Source: Veillonella intestinalis
GTDB lineage: Bacteria > Bacillota > Negativicutes > Veillonellales > Veillonellaceae
Reading direction: 5' to 3'
Assembly (NCBI RefSeq): GCF_943193155.1
Contig: NZ_CALPDB010000002.1
Span: forward strand, 62,001 to 126,000
DNA: 64,000 nt
Shown here in pieces: positions 53,651 through 62,408 of the stretch. The notes beneath the pieces were generated by a model. It did no database searches, had not been told where the DNA came from, and saw nothing but the letters and a program-made list of their open reading frames with translations. A program made the position numbers and the translations under genes. Positions within the stretch are counted from its first letter, which is position 1. Every line of letters starts with the position of its first letter.

Positions 53651-56563
53651 TTATTGTGGCAAGGAAATTACTTGGCTAAATGTAGAGCCAGCATTTTTAA
53701 TCTTCTGTTCGTTCCCCATTACACTAATATGAGAATCCTTCATAACAGCTCCGACTAAATCTGCCAAACTACGAATATCCTCTTGACGACAAGCAATTAC
53801 TTCTTTACGCAGCTGTTCAGCTGCTTCTGGCGTCCCTTCGCCAAAGTACTCACTCATAGCACGAGGACCTCGTAAAGCTGGTGTAATTGGCGTATCTAAC
53901 GTGCTCATAGTACCAATAATATATTTACGCATTTCACGATCTGAAATTTCAAAAGTCTGTAAATATTCGCTTAACGCTTCATAAACCGATAATGTTTCAG
54001 TCAAGTTTGGATCACGATAACTACAAAGTACAAAGTTACCATTATTATAGAAATTAGCAAATGCTCCATAAGCGCCACCTTGCACGCGAATACGAGTCCA
54101 CAAGTATTCATAGCGAAGAATGGTTTCCAATACTTTCATGGCACCCCTTGGTGTAAAGCCATGGTCACGGAAATTACCACCTTGAGCCACATATTGCACC
54201 TTCCCAGATGTAACAATCCCTTCATTCACATACTCTTTTGTGATTTTTAATTGTCCCTTTGGATAAGAACCCTCTGTCCAAGTTGTTAAAGCCGTTTCTA
54301 ATAATTCTTTAAATTGTTCAAATTCATAGGCTTCACCTACAAAGGAAATATCAACATTAGAAGGACGGAATAGTTTTGCTGCTACTGCTGCTAATTTAGC
54401 AGGCAAAGCTTGTAAAGCAGCTTCATCAGCAACCAAGGTTGCTAGTTGTTCAAAATAGCCCAAACTATCTAAATCACGGAATTTTCCTACTTCAGTCACC
54501 TGTGCTGTTACACGATTTGATACGATAGTATGGCCACGACGGAATGCTTCTGTATCCCAAATCGCTTTAGTCTCTTTCACAAGTTCTGTTAAGCGACTTA
54601 CATCTGTATATTCACTATGGCTGACTAATTCAGAAATAATACGAACTAATTCAGGCAATTTAGCATGCAAGGCTTTAGCACGAACAATAAATAATGGTGT
54701 GTAACCATCACGGTCATTATACTTTGTTAAAGCTGCTATATTGGCACTGAAACCACCTAAATTCATATTAATATCTTGAGCAATCGCATCATAGGTCCGT
54801 TCTTTGGTATTAACACGGGCTAATATATCACTTAACAGACTCGCGTAAAATAGTTCCGTTTCAGTTAAGCAATCCAAATGGAAATAAAAAGCAGTATAGT
54901 TAATGCCTTTAGCCTGAGCAGGTACAAAGTGGAGTTTAGCCTCACCTAACACACTATCTTCACGTTCCACTCGTTCTACAGCAGGTGATAAGTCATCTAA
55001 TTCCAAAAGAGGAATCGTGGCTAATGCTTCTTCAGTATCAGGCGCCGCTTGACGCGCTTTTAATGCTTTTGTTTGCTCTACAATCGCATTAATTTCTTCA
55101 GTCGTCATGTTAGCCTTAATAGCTGCTAATTTTTCTTTTTCAGCCTGCTCTTTTTGCTCTTGTAACCCTTTTTCAGGATAAATAGATACTAAAGCTTTAT
55201 GTTGATTTTGTAATAATGCTCGTTCGATTAAATCTTCAAAGTAACGAGTATGTAAGCCTTCACGCAATGTAGCTAAAGCGCCTTCGTAGCGAAGGGCTTC
55301 AATTGGATCTTTATCATAATTCCATTGATCCATAACGCGAATGCCATAAGCTAACCCGATTGGACGACCACCAAAATCAGCTTCTCGCAAAGCAAATTCA
55401 GTAATATTTAAAGAAGCTTCTAATAATGATGTATCAAGACCGTCTTTAACTAAACGAGCCAACTCTGCTTCTACTAATTCCTGTAAACGACTTTGTTCCT
55501 TCATTTCAGAACCAGTAACAGAAATATTCCAAATTGGCTGACGTAGGCTATCTAAATAATAACCGCTAATGTCACTACCTACACCAGCTTTTACTAATAA
55601 TTCTTTTAACGGTGCTGCTGGTGATGTTAATAAAGCATGTGTCAAAATTTCAAAGCCCAAACTATCTGCCACTGTCATTTCAGGCATTACATACGTCAAA
55701 GCATGCATTGTCTTACCTGCTTCATTTTCATCAGAACCAATGCTATAAGGATACGATGCCACTTTGCCTTTTTCAAATGGAGCTTGTACTGCAATGGTAG
55801 AATCTACAGTAATTGCATCAAAGTTTTGCAAATATTCTTCATCAATGAAACTTAGCTGTTCCTCAATATCCATCGTGCCATATAAGAAAATATAACTATT
55901 CGCTGGATGATAATATTGTTTATAAAACGCTTGGAACCCTTCATAGGTTAAATCTGTAATGTTATCAGGATTACCACCAGAGTCTACACCATAAGTCGTA
56001 TCTGGGAATAATTCAGCCATCATATGAGTTTCTAAAATAGAGTCAGGCGAAGAATATACACCCTTCATTTCATTGTATACAACACCTTTATATGTCAACT
56101 CATCTTCAGCAGAATCCAATTCATAATGCCAACCTTCTTGCATTACAATTTCCTTATCCTCAGCTACCCGTGGATAGAAAACAGCATCCAAATACACATC
56201 CATTAAATTGTGGAAGTCCTTATCATTTTTACTAGCCACAGGATACATTGTCTTATCAGGATACGTCATAGCATTTAAAAAGGTATTTAAAGATCCTTTT
56301 ACAAGTTCTACAAATGGCTCTTTTAATGGGAATTTACGAGATCCACATAACACAGAATGCTCCATAATATGGGCAACCCCTGTACTATCTTTTGGAGGTG
56401 TGCGAAAGGCAATCGAAAAGACTTTGTTCGTATCTTCAGCATCAATATAAAGCAAACGAGCTCCTGATTTTTCATGATGCATTAAATAGGCTGTGCTGCT
56501 TAATTCAGCAACAGATTCCACCCGCTCTACTTTAAAACCACTATATATTTCATTTAGTTTCAT
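53651..56563 (-). CDS. M16C insulinase-family metalloprotease (PreP-like)
   Basis: 970-aa clamshell zinc protease. The inverted zinc motif HIMEH (H-x-x-E-H) is at about residues 65-69, with the downstream Glu helix in KGVYNEMKGVYSSPDSI (YNEMKGVYSS). Four M16 repeats and the central helical linker rich in K, E and Q (about 455-500) give the length of presequence-protease homologues. No signal peptide is present, so it acts in the cytoplasm on small peptides. It has its own promoter. Confidence 0.93.
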   Translation of the reverse strand: MKLNEIYSGFKVERVESVAELSSTAYLMHHEKSGARLLYIDAEDTNKVFSIAFRTPPKDSTGVAHIMEHSVLCGSRKFPLKEPFVELVKGSLNTFLNAMTYPDKTMYPVASKNDKDFHNLMDVYLDAVFYPRVAEDKEIVMQEGWHYELDSAEDELTYKGVVYNEMKGVYSSPDSILETHMMAELFPDTTYGVDSGGNPDNITDLTYEGFQAFYKQYYHPANSYIFLYGTMDIEEQLSFIDEEYLQNFDAITVDSTIAVQAPFEKGKVASYPYSIGSDENEAGKTMHALTYVMPEMTVADSLGFEILTHALLTSPAAPLKELLVKAGVGSDISGYYLDSLRQPIWNISVTGSEMKEQSRLQELVEAELARLVKDGLDTSLLEASLNITEFALREADFGGRPIGLAYGIRVMDQWNYDKDPIEALRYEGALATLREGLHTRYFEDLIERALLQNQHKALVSIYPEKGLQEQKEQAEKEKLAAIKANMTTEEINAIVEQTKALKARQAAPDTEEALATIPLLELDDLSPAVERVEREDSVLGEAKLHFVPAQAKGINYTAFYFHLDCLTETELFYASLLSDILARVNTKERTYDAIAQDINMNLGGFSANIAALTKYNDRDGYTPLFIVRAKALHAKLPELVRIISELVSHSEYTDVSRLTELVKETKAIWDTEAFRRGHTIVSNRVTAQVTEVGKFRDLDSLGYFEQLATLVADEAALQALPAKLAAVAAKLFRPSNVDISFVGEAYEFEQFKELLETALTTWTEGSYPKGQLKITKEYVNEGIVTSGKVQYVAQGGNFRDHGFTPRGAMKVLETILRYEYLWTRIRVQGGAYGAFANFYNNGNFVLCSYRDPNLTETLSVYEALSEYLQTFEISDREMRKYIIGTMSTLDTPITPALRGPRAMSEYFGEGTPEAAEQLRKEVIACRQEDIRSLADLVGAVMKDSHISVMGNEQKIKNAGSTFSQVISLPQ

Positions 56564-56640
56564 AAAAAACTCCTTTTATTACATAGAAAGCACAGATACA
56601 TAACATACCTGAACCTTATAATTAACTGTATACAATGTAT

Positions 56641-56669
56641 ATTATACTAAAATTGAGGAATATTTTCAA
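56641..56669 (-). promoter_or_regulatory. promoter of the M16 protease gene
   Basis: Minus strand: TTGAAA at 56664-56669, 17-bp spacer, TATAAT at 56641-56646, immediately after the aspartate kinase terminator. Confidence 0.8.
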
Positions 56670-56675
56670 AATAAA

Positions 56676-56711
56676 ACAGACTTTCTCCCACCTATGAGGG
56701 AAAAAGCCTGT
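56676..56711 (-). terminator. terminator after the aspartate kinase gene
   Basis: 14-nt arms (ACAGGCTTTTTCCC with GGGAGAAAGTCTGT, 12 or more pairs) followed on the minus strand by TTTTATTTTG, 25 bp past the stop. Confidence 0.85.
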
Positions 56712-56736
56712 TCTTACTTAACTTAAGAAATCCTTC

Positions 56737-57966
56737 TTAGCCACGTTTATCAATGACTAAATTGTCATGAATGGCACGAATAGCATCTTTTACTCGTTCT
56801 TCTGCAATTAAGCAAGTAATACTAATTTCAGAAGTACTAATAATTTCAATATTAATATTTTCTTCACTTAAAATGCCAAACATCTGAGCTGCCACGCCTG
56901 GTTGACCTAACATACCAGCCCCAACGATTGATACTTTAGCCATTTGTTCATTAATAACAAAATCTTCAATGTCGCCTGCAGCTTTCAAAGATTCCAACAC
57001 TTCGCGCGCCATTACAACATCATCCAAAGTAATTGTAAATACAATATCAGTAATTGTGTCTTCAACTGTACGAACGCTTTGTACAATCATGTCTACGTCC
57101 ACATTTTTATCAGCCAAGCTTTGGAAAATAAGATGCGCAATACCTGGTTTATTTTTAACCCCTACAAGAGATACTTTTGCTACATTAGTGTCATCCGCCA
57201 CGCCTTGAATTACATGTTTATTTGCTTCCATGGTATAATCCTCCCGAATAATGGTACCTTCTTTATCACAAAATGTGGAACGTACATGAATAGGTACGCC
57301 ATAGCGACTGCCCATTTCAACAGCACGAGGTTGCATTACACCCGCCCCCAAGCGAGCCATTTCCAGCATCTCACCATATGTAATTTCATCTAATTTCATC
57401 GCATTCGGTGCGATACGTGGGTCCGTAGAATACACACCTTCTACATCGGTAAAAATCTCACACACATCAGCCTGCATAGCCCCCGCCAATGCAACCGCTG
57501 TCGTATCAGAGCCACCACGACCTAAGGTTGTAATATCACCACAATCAGTAATACCTTGGAAACCAGCTACGACCACAATATTGCCTGCATCAAGCGCTGC
57601 AAATACACGGCTAGGATCAATCGTTAAAATACGAGCTTTGCCATGATTATCACTACTCAAAATACCAGCCTGTGCCCCTGTCATAGATACAGCAGGTTGA
57701 CCTTTTTCCATAAAAGCCATCGCTAATAAGGCAATGGAAATCTGTTCACCAGTAGACAATAAACGATCCATTTCACGACCAAATGGTCTAGATGTAACAG
57801 CCCGTGCTAAGGATACTAAATCATCCGTAGTATCACCCATGGCCGATACAACCACCACAACGCGGTCATCTTCTTTTTTATCACGTAATACGCGATCTAC
57901 TACATTGTAAATTTTTTCCGGGGAAGCGACAGAACTGCCACCGAATTTTTTAACAATTAAGGCCAC
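56737..57966 (-). CDS. lysC: aspartate kinase
   Basis: 409-aa enzyme phosphorylating aspartate, the first step to lysine, diaminopimelate, threonine and methionine. KKFGGSSVASPEKI is the N-terminal signature; GRGGSDTTAVALAGAM is the substrate/ATP region. Two ACT domains at about 265-400 (VSLVGVKNKPGIAHLIF and VSIVGAGMLGQPGVAAQMF) mediate feedback inhibition. The start is a GTG after AGAGGG. The leader is too short for a lysine riboswitch. It is a single gene. Confidence 0.95.
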   Translation of the reverse strand: MALIVKKFGGSSVASPEKIYNVVDRVLRDKKEDDRVVVVVSAMGDTTDDLVSLARAVTSRPFGREMDRLLSTGEQISIALLAMAFMEKGQPAVSMTGAQAGILSSDNHGKARILTIDPSRVFAALDAGNIVVVAGFQGITDCGDITTLGRGGSDTTAVALAGAMQADVCEIFTDVEGVYSTDPRIAPNAMKLDEITYGEMLEMARLGAGVMQPRAVEMGSRYGVPIHVRSTFCDKEGTIIREDYTMEANKHVIQGVADDTNVAKVSLVGVKNKPGIAHLIFQSLADKNVDVDMIVQSVRTVEDTITDIVFTITLDDVVMAREVLESLKAAGDIEDFVINEQMAKVSIVGAGMLGQPGVAAQMFGILSEENINIEIISTSEISITCLIAEERVKDAIRAIHDNLVIDKRG

Positions 57967-58049
57967 TGTAATCCCTCTTTATCTCTAAAACAACTATAAG
58001 AATATATAAAGATACTCTATCATATAAAGGCTATATCTGTAAAGTATAA

Positions 58050-58079
58050 AAAGCGCCAAGACTAAAGTCTCAGCGCTTT
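58050..58079 (-). terminator. terminator after the superoxide reductase gene
   Basis: Two-part stem (AAAGCGC and AGACT with complements), 2-nt loop, then TTTTTATA on the minus strand. Confidence 0.85.
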
Positions 58080-58120
58080 ATGTAAGACAATATTAACCAG
58101 CTTTAAAAAAGCTTGATTTC

Positions 58121-58513
58121 TTATTGTACTACGATATCTTTTTCAGATTCCCATAAACCATGGATATTGCAGTAAGAAGTAGCAATCAATTTACCAGATT
58201 TTTTGAAGGAAGCTACTACAACACCAGCTGCTTCAGCAAATACTGGACCTTCGTTAGCACCAGCTGCTGCTTCACCATGTACGTTGAATTCAAGACGAGC
58301 TACTTCAAATGGAAGCGTTGTACCTTCTTCTACATAGTATAATTTAATCCAAGAAATATGATGTTCTGTAGTGTTTGGATGTGCAATATCTTTGCCTACT
58401 TCTAATTCAATTTTTACTTTTTCACCAGCTTTTACAGTGTCAGGTGCTGTAATTACCGGAACGTGTTTTTCATTTTTGAAGTCTGCAGATTTTACATAGT
58501 TACTTAATGCCAT
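58121..58513 (-). CDS. superoxide reductase (1Fe, neelaredoxin type)
   Basis: 130-aa enzyme that reduces superoxide to hydrogen peroxide without making oxygen. The iron ligands are visible: His in EKHVPVI, the HPNTTEHHISWIKLYY stretch and the Cys/His pair in SYCNIHGLWES. The N-terminal desulforedoxin domain of 2Fe types is absent. The start was moved to the ATG at 58511-58513 after GGAGG. Rubredoxin (38755-38889) is its usual electron donor. It has its own promoter and terminator. Confidence 0.93.
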   Translation of the reverse strand: MALSNYVKSADFKNEKHVPVITAPDTVKAGEKVKIELEVGKDIAHPNTTEHHISWIKLYYVEEGTTLPFEVARLEFNVHGEAAAGANEGPVFAEAAGVVVASFKKSGKLIATSYCNIHGLWESEKDIVVQ

Positions 58514-58593
58514 TGTGATAACCTCCTTGGTCATAAGAATATATCCTATAAGAACTTACTTATAGTTTAAAATAATATACTGCTTATAATTTT

Positions 58594-58621
58594 ATTATAG
58601 CATGTACCTTTATTTTTTCAA
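58594..58621 (-). promoter_or_regulatory. promoter of the superoxide reductase gene
   Basis: Minus strand: TTGAAA at 58616-58621, 16-bp spacer, TATAAT at 58594-58599. The leader, about 75 nt, contains an inverted repeat (CTATAAG at 58546-58552, CTTATAG at 58559-58565). Confidence 0.7.
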
Positions 58622-58657
58622 GAGTCTATTACGACTTTTTTCGATTTATTTACAATA

Positions 58658-59260
58658 TTAAAACTCAATGCCACGGGCTGCTTTAATGCCCTGTTCATAC
58701 GCATGTTTCACCACTTGCATTTCCGTAACTGTATCAGCTTTAGCAATGATTTCAGGCTTAGCATCGCGCCCAGTTAAGACCATATGCAAACGGGTCGGCT
58801 TTGCTTCCAACAACGTAACTACTTGTTCTACCGGCAATAGACCAAATTTAATGGCGTAATTAATTTCATCTAAAATGACTAAATCCCAATTGTCAGACAT
58901 AACTTCATCCGTTAACATTTGCCAAGCATCTTTAGCAGCCGCCTTATGAGCTATCAAATCAGCTTCTGAAGTTTCTTTATTGTGGAAAATAAAACCTTTC
59001 CCCATAGGACGAATTTCAATAGGTAAACCAGCTGCTTGCAATGCTTTGATGCCTTTCAATTCGCCATAGGTAGAACCACCTTTTATGAATTGCAAAATAA
59101 GAACTCGTAAGCCATTACCAACTGCGCGGAGTGCTACACCTAAAGCCGCTGTTGTTTTACCCTTCCCATTCCCTGTATTAACTAAGATTAAGCCCCTTTG
59201 GGATGGCGTAACAACACGCTCATCGCCATCAACCGATGTTTTCGTATCTACTGTGGTCAT
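58658..59260 (-). CDS. cobO: cob(I)yrinic acid a,c-diamide adenosyltransferase
   Basis: 200-aa CobA/CobO/BtuR-type enzyme adding the adenosyl group to the corrinoid cobalt. The P-loop is NTGNGKGKTTAALGVALRA; further blocks are ILQFIKGGSTYGELKG (FIKGGSTYGEL) and LVILDEINYAIKFGLL (LDEINYAI). It starts 2 bp after cbiA ends, so the two are coupled, and it is the last of this cobalamin group in the window. Confidence 0.94.
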   Translation of the reverse strand: MTTVDTKTSVDGDERVVTPSQRGLILVNTGNGKGKTTAALGVALRAVGNGLRVLILQFIKGGSTYGELKGIKALQAAGLPIEIRPMGKGFIFHNKETSEADLIAHKAAAKDAWQMLTDEVMSDNWDLVILDEINYAIKFGLLPVEQVVTLLEAKPTRLHMVLTGRDAKPEIIAKADTVTEMQVVKHAYEQGIKAARGIEF

Positions 59261-59262
59261 CC

Positions 59263-60654
59263 TTACGCCTCCTTAGCACGATAGGCACGCGCCTTAGCAA
59301 TAAATTGTGCTGCCGCTGACTCATTGCCAGCAAAGTTCAAATGTAAGTAAGTAGCTAAAATATTGCCATGACTATAACCACCATTATAAGTTTGTCCTTT
59401 ACGGCCACCTTCAAAATGAAACGCCCACGGGAATGTATCAACTGTCATAGGCTCTACAGGCTCCATGGTAGAAAAGTGGAATTCATGACCTCTTAGACTA
59501 CTGCCTTTAGGAGCTAACAGCGTATCCTGTAGAGCTGTTGCCGTTACATAACCAACTTTTTGTAGTTTAGCCTGCATAACACATTGTGCTGGTACTAAAC
59601 CTACCATAGGCCGTACATTACCTTCAAAGTCAGTAACAGCTTCACATAAATACATTAAGCCGCCACATTCTGCATAAATAGGCATACCCGAAGCAGCCGC
59701 TTCACGAATAGAATGCAACATAGACTGATTTTCACTTAATTGAGTCAAAAACATTTCAGGGAAACCACCGCCAAATAATACGGCATCTACTGATGGCAAT
59801 TCCATATCGGTAAGAGGACTAAAATATACTAAATCAGCCCCTTCATCGGCTAACGCCTGCAAACTCGCAGGATAGTAAAAGGAGAATGCTTCATCATAAG
59901 CAACTCCAATACGCACCTTTGGTTCTGCACTTGCTTTAGCCACTATTTCAGGCACCATAACAGCTGGAGCTGCTTCTGCCAATTTAACTAAAGCAGTTAA
60001 ATCAACGCTTTGCTTAATCGCTTCACGAATAGTATCTAAGGCTGTTTGAGGATTCACTTCCGTAACAGGGGTAAGCCCCAAATGCCGCTCCGGTGAATGC
60101 ATCCGTTCATCACGACGAATAACACCAATCACAGGAATACCCAAACGCTCCATAGCAACACGAATCATATGCTCATGATTATCCGAACCGATGCGATTCA
60201 ATAATACACCGGCTAAATTAACCGTAGGGTCATATTCTTTAAACCCTTTAGCAATCGCCGCTGCACTTTCACCCATCGCTTTGCAATCGATTACTAAAAT
60301 AACAGGTGCCTCTAACGATTTCGCAATTTCCGCAGTCGAGCTAACGCCTTCACGGCCTCCATCATACAGCCCCATTACGCCTTCAATGATAGCTAACTCT
60401 GCATCTCCTGCCATATCAGCAAAAAATGGTTTCATCTTCTGTGGTGGTACTAGCCAAGTATCTAAATTATAACAATCTCGACCACTAGCTAATTTATGAA
60501 ACCCTGGATCAATATAGTCAGGGCCTACTTTAAAGGCTTGTACTTTTTTACCTTGTTCATAAAATGCAGCCAACAAACCCGCTACAATCGTTGTTTTGCC
60601 AACACCAGAATTTGTACCAGCGATGACAACTCTCGGAATAGCATATGATTTCAT
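59263..60654 (-). CDS. cbiA: cobyrinate a,c-diamide synthase
   Basis: 463-aa ATP- and glutamine-dependent amidating enzyme of cobalamin synthesis. The N-terminal P-loop is AGTNSGVGKTTIVAGLLAA, with KVGPDYIDPGFH and VEGVMGLYDG following, and the C-terminal glutaminase domain has the nucleophile in YAECGGLMYL and a GHEFHFS block. The start is 4 bp after cobI/cbiL ends. It gives the substrate for cobO. Confidence 0.95.
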   Translation of the reverse strand: MKSYAIPRVVIAGTNSGVGKTTIVAGLLAAFYEQGKKVQAFKVGPDYIDPGFHKLASGRDCYNLDTWLVPPQKMKPFFADMAGDAELAIIEGVMGLYDGGREGVSSTAEIAKSLEAPVILVIDCKAMGESAAAIAKGFKEYDPTVNLAGVLLNRIGSDNHEHMIRVAMERLGIPVIGVIRRDERMHSPERHLGLTPVTEVNPQTALDTIREAIKQSVDLTALVKLAEAAPAVMVPEIVAKASAEPKVRIGVAYDEAFSFYYPASLQALADEGADLVYFSPLTDMELPSVDAVLFGGGFPEMFLTQLSENQSMLHSIREAAASGMPIYAECGGLMYLCEAVTDFEGNVRPMVGLVPAQCVMQAKLQKVGYVTATALQDTLLAPKGSSLRGHEFHFSTMEPVEPMTVDTFPWAFHFEGGRKGQTYNGGYSHGNILATYLHLNFAGNESAAAQFIAKARAYRAKEA

Positions 60655-60658
60655 AGTC

Positions 60659-61366
60659 TTAGCGATCCTTACGCTTAGCCAATACAGTGGATAAATAATT
60701 TAATTTCAAATCAGCCGGTAGTGTATCAAGGCCACGATATACTTCTTCACCATCAAGACCAACGCGACTAATCATAACAGCATCATCAGCCATATTATGT
60801 TTTTTAAGCGTTTCTTGTACTTCGTGGAAATTACGGTATACCTTCATAATAACAGCATCATCAGCCACTGCTAATACTTTATCAATTTTTTCCTTAGGAG
60901 CTGTAGCTGGTACAATGGCAAGCACTTCTTCTTTTTCTACAATAGGATATCCTAAATGCGAGCCAATAGCACAGAACGCAGTCACCCCTGGGATTGTTTC
61001 AATTTCAAAACCTGTGTTTTCAATCAAACGATATACATACATATATGTGCTGTAGAACATAGGATCCCCTAACGTTAAGAAGACTACATTTTTACCAGCT
61101 TCCAAATAACCTAAAATAACTTTTCGAGCTTCTTCCCAACCAGCGGCTTGTGCATCATCATCAAGCACCATAGGAAATACCACTGGCACAATTTCAGTGT
61201 GAGCCTGAATATATGGTTTAGCAATATTAAGCGCTACAGATCCGTCTTTCTTTTCTGTTTTAGGTGTAATAATAATATCTGCTTCACCTACAATACGCGC
61301 TGCTTTCACAGTCATTAATTCTGGATCTCCAGGTCCTACACCAATACCGTACAATTTACCTTTCAT
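60659..61366 (-). CDS. cbiL: precorrin-2 / cobalt-factor-II C20-methyltransferase
   Basis: 235-aa SAM-dependent tetrapyrrole methylase. GIGVGPGDPELMTVKAARI is the N-terminal family motif; FLTLGDPMFYSTYMYV and IPGVTAFCAIGSHLGYP are the SAM and substrate loops, and 'FCAIGSHLGYPI' is typical of C20-methylases. It makes cobalt-factor III in the anaerobic route, which fits with cbiK upstream. The gene is called cobI in the aerobic nomenclature. Confidence 0.92.
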   Translation of the reverse strand: MKGKLYGIGVGPGDPELMTVKAARIVGEADIIITPKTEKKDGSVALNIAKPYIQAHTEIVPVVFPMVLDDDAQAAGWEEARKVILGYLEAGKNVVFLTLGDPMFYSTYMYVYRLIENTGFEIETIPGVTAFCAIGSHLGYPIVEKEEVLAIVPATAPKEKIDKVLAVADDAVIMKVYRNFHEVQETLKKHNMADDAVMISRVGLDGEEVYRGLDTLPADLKLNYLSTVLAKRKDR

Positions 61367-61472
61367 GGTTACGCTCCTATCTGTTCATATACTTTATATT
61401 GAATACATACCTTATTATTGTATGCGTTAAGCCTACAATCGGGCAAGTATTAATTCTGCGGAAATAATGATT

Positions 61473-62327
61473 TTATTTTATATTAGGAATAGCTGGTCTA
61501 TGGGAAACACGCCCCTCATAGCGCCCAGCCATAGCATCAGCCAAGTGCTCTACATATAATTGCTGCACTGCCCGATATTCACCGAGCCCTTTCATATGAC
61601 GCACTACTTCATAACCAGCAGCTTCTAAGGACGTTTGCACACTATCTTCCTCATCACCAAAAATATCATTAAGGGCATGATCACCAGCTACTAGCAAAAG
61701 AGGATGAACATGAATTCGACCAGGTCGTTTATTATCCACCCATTCCCAAGGCATCGCCATATCTTCTAATTCTGGAAAACATTCTAAAGTTATGATACGC
61801 ACATTATAATAGCCTTTGCGGAATAATTTTAGTTGCAACGCACTATAAGAGGCATTGCCTACACTCATGCCACCGTGGCCAACCAATAATAAACCTTCTT
61901 CTTTAGGAATTTGTAATGTATCAATAAATTGTTCAATCAAAGCCTCATAATCATCTGGTCGCTCTTCTTGACCTAAGAAGTATAATAATGGACGGCCTAT
62001 TGCAATATGTTGCAAAGAGCCCTGCCCTTGATAGGCCAAAATATTCTGTTTTAATTTATCAAATTCTTCACCACCAATTAGATGTAATGGTTGCACTACA
62101 ATAGACTCATAGCCTTGATTAATTAAATCTTCAATAGCACTTTGTTCGGTATCAATTGTTTCGCCCCGTTCCCGTAAACGCTTAACAATAATACGTGAGG
62201 TAAACGCCAAGCGTACTTCATGCTCTTTATATTGCTTTTTAATAAATTCCACAACAGGATTAATTTGATTTTGACGGGCTGATTCAACCGTCGTGCCAAA
62301 GGCCACTACTAAAATAGCTTGTTTCAT
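61473..62327 (-). CDS. cbiK: sirohydrochlorin cobaltochelatase
   Basis: 284-aa class II chelatase inserting cobalt into sirohydrochlorin, the entry to the anaerobic cobalamin route. The expected metal-site residues of Salmonella CbiK are all recognisable: the acidic pair in PLHLIGGEEFDKL (E87/E88), His151 in LLVGHGGMS and His217 in VAGDHALNDIFGDEEDS. No signal peptide is present. It is 106 bp before cobI/cbiL and is preceded by a terminator hairpin that stands 18 bp from its start codon. Confidence 0.93.
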   Translation of the reverse strand: MKQAILVVAFGTTVESARQNQINPVVEFIKKQYKEHEVRLAFTSRIIVKRLRERGETIDTEQSAIEDLINQGYESIVVQPLHLIGGEEFDKLKQNILAYQGQGSLQHIAIGRPLLYFLGQEERPDDYEALIEQFIDTLQIPKEEGLLLVGHGGMSVGNASYSALQLKLFRKGYYNVRIITLECFPELEDMAMPWEWVDNKRPGRIHVHPLLLVAGDHALNDIFGDEEDSVQTSLEAAGYEVVRHMKGLGEYRAVQQLYVEHLADAMAGRYEGRVSHRPAIPNIK

Positions 62328-62349
62328 ACACCCTCCTATGTGACAAAAA

Positions 62350-62369
62350 CGGTCCTCCTCTGAGGACCG
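62350..62369 (-). terminator. terminator between the cbiK-like gene and cbiK
   Basis: Perfect 8-bp GC-rich stem (CGGTCCTC and complement), 4-nt loop, then TTTTT on the minus strand (62345-62349). It ends 17 bp before the cbiK start codon. Confidence 0.85.
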
Positions 62370-62408
62370 CTATTTATGTACTATATGTCTTGCTAATTGA
62401 CTAAACAA

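Noticed and set aside
57967-58049. Possible lysine riboswitch before lysC
   Set aside because: The gap to the upstream terminator is only about 80 bp, too short for the L box, and no conserved elements are seen.
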